Assembly (NCBI RefSeq): GCF_016313185.1
Contig: NZ_CP066218.1
Location: forward strand, 2,914,001 to 2,978,000
Reading direction: 5' to 3'
DNA: 64,000 bases
Source of the DNA: Mycolicibacterium baixiangningiae
GTDB taxonomy: Bacteria; Actinomycetota; Actinomycetes; Mycobacteriales; Mycobacteriaceae
In this document: positions 11,382-19,700 of the stretch, in pieces
How the letters are laid out: every line of letters starts with the position of its first letter
How positions within the stretch are numbered: position 1 is the first letter of the stretch
Made by a program: the position numbers and the translations under genes
Notes under the pieces: generated by a model
What the model was told of the DNA's origin: nothing
Seen by the model: only the letters and a program-made list of their open reading frames with translations
Database searches by the model: none

Positions 11382-14300
11382 CCACTGGAGGGGCCGACCG
11401 CCGAGCGATCATCACCGAGGCACTGAACAAGATCGACGACCTCAGTGCGCGCCTGGAGATCGCCGAACACGGCGAGACCGAACCCATCGCCGTCGTCGGC
11501 ATAGGGTGCCGGTTGCCGGGCGAGGTCAACACACCCGATGAGTTCTGGCAGTTCCTGCAGGACGGGCGCAGCGGCGTCGTGCGCGTTCCGCCGGAGCGAT
11601 GGGACGCCGACGCGTTCTATTCGGCCGACCGCACCGTGCCGGGGACGATATGCACCACCGACGGCGGGTTCATCACCTCCTGGAAGCCCGATCAGTTCGA
11701 CGCCGAACACTTCAGCATCGCGCCGCGTGAGGCCGAGGCGATGGATCCACAGCAGCGATTGCTGCTGGAAGTCGCCTGCGAGGCACTGGAAGACGCGGGC
11801 ATCACCGGCCAGCAGATCCGGGGCAGCCAGACATCGATCTTCGTCGGCCTCACCACCAACGACTATTCGCTCAACCTGGCGTACCAGCTGGGGCGCGAAA
11901 GCGTCAACGCCTACGCCTCTTTCGGCAACGCCGCCAATTTCGCCGCCGGCCGATTGTCGTACTTCCTCGGGGCACGCGGTCCAGCGCTGGTGATCGACAC
12001 CGCGTGTTCGTCGTCGTTGGTGTCGGTGCACCTGGCCGCGCAGAGCCTGCGTCGGCGGGAGAGCGACACCGCGCTCGCGGCCGGGGTGAACCTGATCCTG
12101 CGACCGGAGAACAGCATCGCCTGCTCGCAGTTCGGGATGCTGTCCCCGGACGGCCGCTGCAGGACGTTCGACGCAGGCGCCAACGGCTACGTCCGCAGCG
12201 AGGGCTGCGGTGTGGTGGTTCTCAAGCGGCTCAGCGATGCGCGACGCGACGGGGACCGCGTGTTGGCGGTGGTGCGCGGTACGGCCGTCAACCAGGACGG
12301 CGCCAGCAGCGGGCAGACCGTGCCCAACGGTCCGGCCCAACAGGAGTTGCTGCGCCGGGCGCTGGCCGCGTGCGGGCTGCGGCCCTGCGACATCGACTAC
12401 ATCGAAGCGCACGGCACCGGAACCGCACTGGGTGATCCCATCGAACTCGACGCGCTCACCCGGGTTTTCGCCGACCGGGCCGATTCGGCACCACTGGTGC
12501 TCGGCTCGGTCAAGACCAATCTGGGCCACCTCGAATCCGCCGCCGGCATCACCGGTTTCATCAAAACCGTACTGAGCGTCGCGCACGGCCGCATTCCGAA
12601 ACACCTGCACTTCGAAAAGCTGACTCCCCACGCGTGTGAGGGCGCCTCCCGTTTCACGATCGCCTCCGAGTCGATGGAGTGGCCGGACGTGGAACGTCCG
12701 CGTCGTGCGGGGGTGTCGTCGTTCGGTGTGAGTGGGACGAATGCGCATGTGGTGGTGGAGCAGGGGCCGGATGTGGTGGTGGGGGAGCCGGTTTCGGGTT
12801 CTAGTGGGGTGTCGACGTTGGTGGTGTCGGGGAAGTCTGAGGCGCGGGTGGCGTCGTGGGCTGGTGTGTTGGCTGATTGGTTGGAGGGGGTTGGGGGTGA
12901 GGTGGGGTTGGCCGAGGTGGCGCATTCGGTCAATCATCATCGGAGTCGGTTTGTGAAGTTCGCGTCGGTGTGTGCGCGTGATCGGGTGGGGGCGGTTGCG
13001 GGGTTGCGGGCGTTGGCGTCTGGTCGGTCGGGGCCGGGTGTGGTTGGTCCGCATCGGGGGGTGTGTGGTGCGGGGACGGTGTTTGTGTATTCGGGGCAGG
13101 GTTCGCAGTGGGTGGGGATGGGTCGGCGGTTGTTGGTCGATGAGCCGGTGTTTGCGGCGGCGGTGGCGGAGTTGGAGCCGGTTTTCGTTGTGGAGGCTGG
13201 TTTTTCGTTGCAGTCGGTGTTGGCTGGTGGTGAGTCGCTGGTGGGTATTGATCGTATTCAGCCGGTGTTGGTGGGTGTGCAGTTGGCGTTGACGCAGTTG
13301 TGGCGGTCCTATGGGGTGCATCCGGATGCGGTGATTGGGCATTCGATGGGTGAGGTGGCTGCTGCGGTGGTGTCGGGGGCGTTGTCGGTGGCGCAGGGGT
13401 TGCGGGTGATCGTGACGCGGTCGCGGTTGATGGCTCGGTTGTCGGGTCGGGGGGCGATGGCGTTGTTGGAGTTGGATGCTGCCGGTGTTGAGGCGGTGAT
13501 CGCTGATTATCCGCAGGTGGGGGTGGCGGTGTATGCCTCGCCGCGCCAGACGGTGGTGGCTGGTCCGCCTGATGAGGTGGATGCGGTGGTGGCGGTGGTT
13601 GATGGGCGGGGTTTGTTGGCTCGTCGTATCGAGGTGGATGTGGCGTCGCATCACCGTACGGTGGATCCGATTCTGGGGGAGTTGCGTGCGGGGTTGGCGG
13701 GGTTGGTTGGTGGTGTGCCGTCGATTCGGTTGATCAGTACCACTGGTGGGGGTGGGGCGGTTTTCGATGCGGAGTATTGGGTGGCCAATCTGCGTGATCC
13801 GGTGTGTTTCACCCAGGCGGTGGCCGCTGCGGCCGAGGACCACGCCACCTTCATCGAGATCAGCCCCCACCCCCTGCTCACCCACGCCATCACCGACACG
13901 CTGGCGGACAAGCACCACCACAGCATCGGCACGCTGCATCGCGACACCGACGACACCATCGCTTTCCACACCGCGCTCAACGCCACCCACACCGTCCGGC
14001 CGCCGGACACCCCGCACCCTTCGGAACCCCATCCGAGGGTGCCGCTGACACCCTGGCAGCACACGAGGCACTGGATCGGCGGCGCCGAACCGACTCGTTC
14101 GGATTCGGCACCGCGGCCCGACACCGTGCTGGGCCGGCACATCGAGGTGGCGGCGTCCGGCTCGCCGTCGGCCCACCTGTGGCAGGCACGGCTCACGCCG
14201 GAGGCCAGACCGTACCCCGGCCGCCACCGCATCGGCGGCGTCGAGGTGGTACCAGCATCCGTTGTGCTCCGGACCTTCTCGGCCGTAGCGGCGGATATCG

Positions 14301-16735
14301 GCGTTCCGGCCGCGCTGTCCGACATCTGCCTGGAACACCCGATCGTGGTCGACCGGCCGCGACTGGTCCAGGTCACCGCCGACGGTCAGTCCCTGACCCT
14401 GTCGTCGAGCCCGGACGCCGACACCTCGGCACGACGCTGGACGCGCCACGCCACCGCCCGGTTCGCCGCGCCACCGGATGCCGCCAGACCCCGGCCGGAG
14501 GGCTCGGGCAGCGACGCCACTCCGGAGCCGTTCGATCCCGCGTCCATCGCCGAACTGCAACGCGCCTGGGGCATCGACGGGCAGCCGTACGCGTGGACGG
14601 TGACCACCTGCCTGCCGGTGCCCGGTGGACTGTGCGCCGAGGTCGATCTGCCGCGCGCCTCGGCCGCGGCACTCGTGGACGCCGCCGTCCATCTCGGCCG
14701 GCTGGCCGACATCGGCGACCCGCGACTGATGTTCCCGGCGGCGGCCGACGGCATCCGGTTCGCGGCCGACGTCGCCGACACACACGGCCTGGTCCGCGTG
14801 GACCGGCGCGACGGCGGTGCCGGGAACGACCTGGTCGTCGACATCACCGTCGAGACCCTCGACGGGACAACCTGTCTGGAGATCCGCTCGCTGCGGTTCA
14901 CCGGCCTCGACTCGGTCCCGGCGGCGGGAGACGACGGTGCGGTGTCATTGGCGCACGCCGTCGAGTGGCAACCCCGGGAGGAGTACACCGCGACCGAGAG
15001 GTCCGATTCCCAGGGCACGCTCGCGGTCGTGGGCAGAAGCGACACCGCCCGCCTGTTGTGTGACCGGCTCACCGGCGCCGGGTTCGACGGCGCCGGGTTC
15101 GACGACGCCGGGTTCGACGAGGCCGGTGTCGACGACGCGCGGCACGTCGTCTACCTCGCCGGGGCCGGTGCCGATCAGCCGGGGGAGCCCGACATCGACT
15201 GGGCTGCGCAGATGGTCGACGAGGTCGCCGACCTGGTCCGCCGGTTGTCCGAACGGCACGACGACCACCCGGTCCGGCTGTGGATCATCACCACCGGCGT
15301 CCGCGAGGCCGTCGACCCCGACGCCTTGGCGCAGAGCTGCTTGTGGGGCTTGGCCGGCGTGGTCGGCGCCGAGCAGCCGCAACTGTGGGGCGGGCTGGTG
15401 GACCTCCCCGCCGGGGCGGATATCGGCGAGATCGCACCCACGCTGGCCTCGATGCTGCCGCACCCCACCCGCTCGGTGGTCGCGGTGCGCGACGGCACCG
15501 TGTTGTGGCCCGTCTTCGTACCGATCACAGACCCTCCGGCCCGGGAACCTATCCGCTGCCGCCCCGACGCCGCCTACCTCATCACCGGCGGTATGGGTGC
15601 GCTGGGCGTGCTGATGGCCGACTGGCTCGCAGAGCGCGGTGCGCGCCGACTGGTGTTGGCCGGGCGTGAGGCACTGCCTCCGCGGCGCGAATGGGATGCA
15701 GCACACGGTGATCCGGACACCCGCCGCAAGATCGCCGCGATCCGCGCCCTGGAGAAGCGTGGGGTCGGCGTCGACGCGGTGGCGCTCGACATCGGGTCAC
15801 GCGAACAGCTGCAGGCCCTGCTCGACGAGCGGGACGCCGCCGGCGCCCCTCCGGTCCGGGGTGTCATCCACGCGGCGGGTCTGACGGAGAGCCAACTGCT
15901 CACCGAACTCGACGAGCATCGGCTCCGGCGCACCCTGTGGCCCAAAGTACAAGGGGCACAAGTGCTCGACCAGGTGTTCGCACCCGGCACTCTGGATTTC
16001 CTCTATCTGACGGCGTCTGCGGGTGCGGTGTTCGGCGTCCCGGGTCAGGGCGCCTACGCCGCGGCCAACGCCTACTTGGACTGCCTGGCCAGGGCCCGTC
16101 ACCACCGCGGTGACGACACCGTGAGCCTCGACTGGGTGGCCTGGCAGGGCCTCGGCTTCGCCTCGGACGCCCACATCGTCGTCCAGGAGTTGGAACGCAT
16201 CGGATCGCGGCCGATCACATCGGACGAAGCCTTCGCCGCCTGGGAGCACGTGTCGCGTCATCGGGTCGCTCAGGCGGTGATGGCCCCGTTGCGGTCCGCC
16301 GGTTCCGGCGGGCTCGACGGCGAAGCCGCCCTGGGGCCGGAGTGGGAGTGGTCGGTGATGTCGCACGAGGAGGTGCGCAGCATCCTCGAGCGGGAACTGC
16401 AGACCATCCTGGCCGGTGAACTGGGCATGGGCGACGCAGATCTCGAACTGGACCGCCCGTTCGCCGACATGGGCCTCGATTCGGTGATGGCGATGTCCGT
16501 TCGACGCGCCGCCGAACAACTCATCGGCGTCGAGTTGTCGGCGACGATGCTCTGGAACCACCCGACCATCGCCGGTCTGGCGACGTATCTGACCAACAAA
16601 CTGCTGCCGCAGAGTGATTCGACCGCCACGGTCGGCAGTGACTTCGACGTGGTGCCGGATGCCGACGGCAGCGTCCTCGACGCGCTCTTCGACAGCGTGG
16701 ATCCGGCGACGGCCGGCAGTGAGAGCGGTATCTGA
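11378..16735 (+). CDS. Modular type I PKS, module 2 (KS-AT-DH-KR-ACP)
   Basis: A 1785-residue synthase. Domain order: a short docking helix ([20 protein letters not shown], residues about 9-28); KS (C210 in DTACSSS); AT (S656 in GHSMGE); DH (H950 in [10 protein letters not shown], matching HxxxGxxxxP, and D1101 in VDAAVH); KR (from about 1399, GGMGALG, catalytic Y in [10 protein letters not shown]); and ACP (S1702 in GLDSVM). No enoylreductase signature is seen, so an alpha,beta-double bond is expected unless an ER acts in trans. The layout is that of PpsD. Bases 12696-13899 (KS tail to AT end) are almost identical to a block of the next gene and have aberrant codon use. A four-copy, 15-base in-frame repeat lies in the linker before the KR (15074-15133). 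Confidence 0.95.
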   Translation: MTTGGADRRAIITEALNKIDDLSARLEIAEHGETEPIAVVGIGCRLPGEVNTPDEFWQFLQDGRSGVVRVPPERWDADAFYSADRTVPGTICTTDGGFITSWKPDQFDAEHFSIAPREAEAMDPQQRLLLEVACEALEDAGITGQQIRGSQTSIFVGLTTNDYSLNLAYQLGRESVNAYASFGNAANFAAGRLSYFLGARGPALVIDTACSSSLVSVHLAAQSLRRRESDTALAAGVNLILRPENSIACSQFGMLSPDGRCRTFDAGANGYVRSEGCGVVVLKRLSDARRDGDRVLAVVRGTAVNQDGASSGQTVPNGPAQQELLRRALAACGLRPCDIDYIEAHGTGTALGDPIELDALTRVFADRADSAPLVLGSVKTNLGHLESAAGITGFIKTVLSVAHGRIPKHLHFEKLTPHACEGASRFTIASESMEWPDVERPRRAGVSSFGVSGTNAHVVVEQGPDVVVGEPVSGSSGVSTLVVSGKSEARVASWAGVLADWLEGVGGEVGLAEVAHSVNHHRSRFVKFASVCARDRVGAVAGLRALASGRSGPGVVGPHRGVCGAGTVFVYSGQGSQWVGMGRRLLVDEPVFAAAVAELEPVFVVEAGFSLQSVLAGGESLVGIDRIQPVLVGVQLALTQLWRSYGVHPDAVIGHSMGEVAAAVVSGALSVAQGLRVIVTRSRLMARLSGRGAMALLELDAAGVEAVIADYPQVGVAVYASPRQTVVAGPPDEVDAVVAVVDGRGLLARRIEVDVASHHRTVDPILGELRAGLAGLVGGVPSIRLISTTGGGGAVFDAEYWVANLRDPVCFTQAVAAAAEDHATFIEISPHPLLTHAITDTLADKHHHSIGTLHRDTDDTIAFHTALNATHTVRPPDTPHPSEPHPRVPLTPWQHTRHWIGGAEPTRSDSAPRPDTVLGRHIEVAASGSPSAHLWQARLTPEARPYPGRHRIGGVEVVPASVVLRTFSAVAADIGVPAALSDICLEHPIVVDRPRLVQVTADGQSLTLSSSPDADTSARRWTRHATARFAAPPDAARPRPEGSGSDATPEPFDPASIAELQRAWGIDGQPYAWTVTTCLPVPGGLCAEVDLPRASAAALVDAAVHLGRLADIGDPRLMFPAAADGIRFAADVADTHGLVRVDRRDGGAGNDLVVDITVETLDGTTCLEIRSLRFTGLDSVPAAGDDGAVSLAHAVEWQPREEYTATERSDSQGTLAVVGRSDTARLLCDRLTGAGFDGAGFDDAGFDEAGVDDARHVVYLAGAGADQPGEPDIDWAAQMVDEVADLVRRLSERHDDHPVRLWIITTGVREAVDPDALAQSCLWGLAGVVGAEQPQLWGGLVDLPAGADIGEIAPTLASMLPHPTRSVVAVRDGTVLWPVFVPITDPPAREPIRCRPDAAYLITGGMGALGVLMADWLAERGARRLVLAGREALPPRREWDAAHGDPDTRRKIAAIRALEKRGVGVDAVALDIGSREQLQALLDERDAAGAPPVRGVIHAAGLTESQLLTELDEHRLRRTLWPKVQGAQVLDQVFAPGTLDFLYLTASAGAVFGVPGQGAYAAANAYLDCLARARHHRGDDTVSLDWVAWQGLGFASDAHIVVQELERIGSRPITSDEAFAAWEHVSRHRVAQAVMAPLRSAGSGGLDGEAALGPEWEWSVMSHEEVRSILERELQTILAGELGMGDADLELDRPFADMGLDSVMAMSVRRAAEQLIGVELSATMLWNHPTIAGLATYLTNKLLPQSDSTATVGSDFDVVPDADGSVLDALFDSVDPATAGSESGI
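12696..13899 (+). repeat. AT-domain duplicate block, copy 1
   Basis: 1204 bases that match 18029-19232 at a constant offset of 5333 with no gaps; by eye I find about five substitutions (near 12729-12733, 13044, 13826 and 13849). The block covers RRAGVSSFG at the KS C-terminus, the KS-AT linker, the whole AT and the start of the post-AT linker (ends at ITDTL). From about 12705 to 13800 the coding strand is G/T-rich with very few C-ending codons (TTG, GTG, GGT, GAT, CAT dominate), against the C/G-ending codons outside. The last 100 bases are of normal composition. Confidence 0.95.
15074..15133 (+). repeat. Four tandem 15-base in-frame repeats in PKS module 2
   Basis: Units start at 15074, 15089, 15104 and 15119; the first two are the identical GGCGCCGGGTTCGAC, the third and fourth carry 1 and 4 changes. 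They encode [20 protein letters not shown] in the linker before the KR. The unit length keeps the reading frame, so copy number could vary without breaking the synthase. Confidence 0.9.
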
Positions 16736-19700
16736 TGAAAACGACCTTCAGCAGGATCTCGGGCATGACGGCGGACCAGCGTGCCACCGTCGCGGACCGA
16801 TTCGACAAGGCCGCGCGGCTGGCCGCGGCCGAACCTGTCGCGGTGGTCGGGATCGGTTGCCGCTTCCCCGGCAACGTCTCGGGTCCGCAGCAGTACTGGG
16901 ATCTGCTGGCGAGCGGGGGAGATGCGATCACCGAGATCCCCCCGGACCGCTGGGACGCCGACGCCTTCTACGACCCCGATCCGTCCGCGCCGGCACGGAT
17001 GACGTCGAAATGGGGCGGATTCGTGCCCGATGTCAGTGGCTTCGACGCCGATTTCTTCGGTATCTCGCCGCGTGAGGCCGAGGCGATGGATCCGCAGCAA
17101 CGGCTGTTGTTGGAGGTGGCCTGGGAGGCGCTCGAACACGCCGGTTTCCCTCCGGACCGCCTCAGCGGAACCCGCGCGGCGGTCATGATGGGCGTGTACT
17201 ACACCGAATACCAAGCCGCCTCAGCGGCTGATCCGGCCGCCATCGACGCCTACTGCGCCACGGGTAACGCGCACAGCGTCGCGGTCGGGCGGATCGCGTA
17301 CCTGCTCGGGTTGCACGGGCCGGCGGTCGCGGTGGACACCGCGTGTTCGTCGTCGTTGGTCTCGGTGCACCTGGCCTGCCAGAGCCTGCGGATGCGGGAG
17401 AGCGAGATCGCCCTCGCCGGAGGCGTGAACCTGATCCTGCGCCCGGAAACCCAGCTGGCACTGTCGAAGTGGGGCATGCTGTCACCCCGCGGTCGCTGCC
17501 ATTCGTTCGACGCCGACGCGGACGGCTTCGTCCGCGGTGAGGGTTGCGGTGTGGTGGTGCTCAAGCGGCTAACCGACGCCGTGCGCGACGGGGACCGCGT
17601 GTTGGCGGTGGTGCGCGGATCGGCCCTCAACCAGGACGGCCGATCCAACGGGCTGACGGCACCGAACGCCTTCGCCCAACGCGACGTGATCACGCGCGCG
17701 CTGTGGTCGGCCGATGTCCCCGCAGGTTCGGTGAACCTCGTCGAGACGCACGGCACCGGAACCGCGCTGGGTGATCCAATCGAATTCGACGCGCTGGCGT
17801 CGATCTACGGTCAGGGCGACGGCCCGTGCGCCATGGGTGCGGTGAAGACCAACTTCGGCCACCTCGAGGCCGCGGCGGGCATCGCCGGTTTCATCAAGAC
17901 GGTGCTGGCGCTGCAGCACGCCCAGATCCCGCAGAACCTCCACTTCACGACGTTCAACCCCGCCATCGACCCGTCGGACACACGCCTGTTCGTCCCCACT
18001 GCCACCACCGCCTGGCCGCAGTCGGACGGTCCGCGTCGTGCGGGGGTGTCGTCGTTCGGTCTGGGTGGGACGAATGCGCATGTGGTGGTGGAGCAGGGGC
18101 CGGATGTGGTGGTGGGGGAGCCGGTTTCGGGTTCTAGTGGGGTGTCGACGTTGGTGGTGTCGGGGAAGTCTGAGGCGCGGGTGGCGTCGTGGGCTGGTGT
18201 GTTGGCTGATTGGTTGGAGGGGGTTGGGGGTGAGGTGGGGTTGGCCGAGGTGGCGCATTCGGTCAATCATCATCGGAGTCGGTTTGTGAAGTTCGCGTCG
18301 GTGTGTGCGCGTGATCGGGTGGGGGCGGTTGCGGGGTTGCGGGCGTTGGCGTCTGGTCGGTCGGGGCCGGGTGTGGTGGGTCCGCATCGGGGGGTGTGTG
18401 GTGCGGGGACGGTGTTTGTGTATTCGGGGCAGGGTTCGCAGTGGGTGGGGATGGGTCGGCGGTTGTTGGTCGATGAGCCGGTGTTTGCGGCGGCGGTGGC
18501 GGAGTTGGAGCCGGTTTTCGTTGTGGAGGCTGGTTTTTCGTTGCAGTCGGTGTTGGCTGGTGGTGAGTCGCTGGTGGGTATTGATCGTATTCAGCCGGTG
18601 TTGGTGGGTGTGCAGTTGGCGTTGACGCAGTTGTGGCGGTCCTATGGGGTGCATCCGGATGCGGTGATTGGGCATTCGATGGGTGAGGTGGCTGCTGCGG
18701 TGGTGTCGGGGGCGTTGTCGGTGGCGCAGGGGTTGCGGGTGATCGTGACGCGGTCGCGGTTGATGGCTCGGTTGTCGGGTCGGGGGGCGATGGCGTTGTT
18801 GGAGTTGGATGCTGCCGGTGTTGAGGCGGTGATCGCTGATTATCCGCAGGTGGGGGTGGCGGTGTATGCCTCGCCGCGCCAGACGGTGGTGGCTGGTCCG
18901 CCTGATGAGGTGGATGCGGTGGTGGCGGTGGTTGATGGGCGGGGTTTGTTGGCTCGTCGTATCGAGGTGGATGTGGCGTCGCATCACCGTACGGTGGATC
19001 CGATTCTGGGGGAGTTGCGTGCGGGGTTGGCGGGGTTGGTTGGTGGTGTGCCGTCGATTCGGTTGATCAGTACCACTGGTGGGGGTGGGGCGGTTTTCGA
19101 TGCGGAGTATTGGGTGGCCAATCTGCGTGATCCGGTGTGTTTCACCCAGGCGGTGGCCACTGCGGCCGAGGACCACGCCACTTTCATCGAGATCAGCCCC
19201 CACCCCCTGCTCACCCACGCCATCACCGACACCCTCGAATCCGGCGGGAAGTCGCGCGATAGCCGCGTGAGCGGCACGCTGTACCGCGACACCGACGACA
19301 CGCTGAGCTTTCACACCCAACTGGCCGGGGTGCGGCCGCCGGCCGAAACCGCCACGTCGGCAGGAACTCTCGTCGACCTTCCGCCCACCCCGTGGGAGCA
19401 CACCAGGTTCTGGTTGACGAGCCGACCGGTCGGTCAGTCGCCTCCGGGAACCCATCCACTACTCGGCACGCATGTCGAGATGCCTTCGGGCAGCGACCAC
19501 GTATGGCAGGCGGACGTCGGCACCGCGGTGTTCCCGTGGCTGTCCGACCACCGGGTGCACGGCCAGGTGGTGATGCCCGCCGCGGGAATCGCCGAGATGG
19601 CACTGGCCGCAGGCAGCCAGGCGCTCGGTCTGCCCGTCGAGGCGGTCGCCGTGCGCCGGCTCGAGGTCGAGCAGATGCTCCCGCTCGGCGAGGAGACCCA

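Noticed and set aside
11234..14785. A 1183-codon open frame on the minus strand across PKS modules 1 and 2
   Set aside because: It is a shadow of the C-poor AT segment and GC-rich coding; its translation is His/Arg/Pro/Thr-rich low complexity with no domain, and the plus-strand PKS domains are unambiguous.
17569..19455. A 628-codon minus-strand open frame across module 3
   Set aside because: Same cause and the same low-complexity translation as in module 2; it repeats because the AT block is duplicated.
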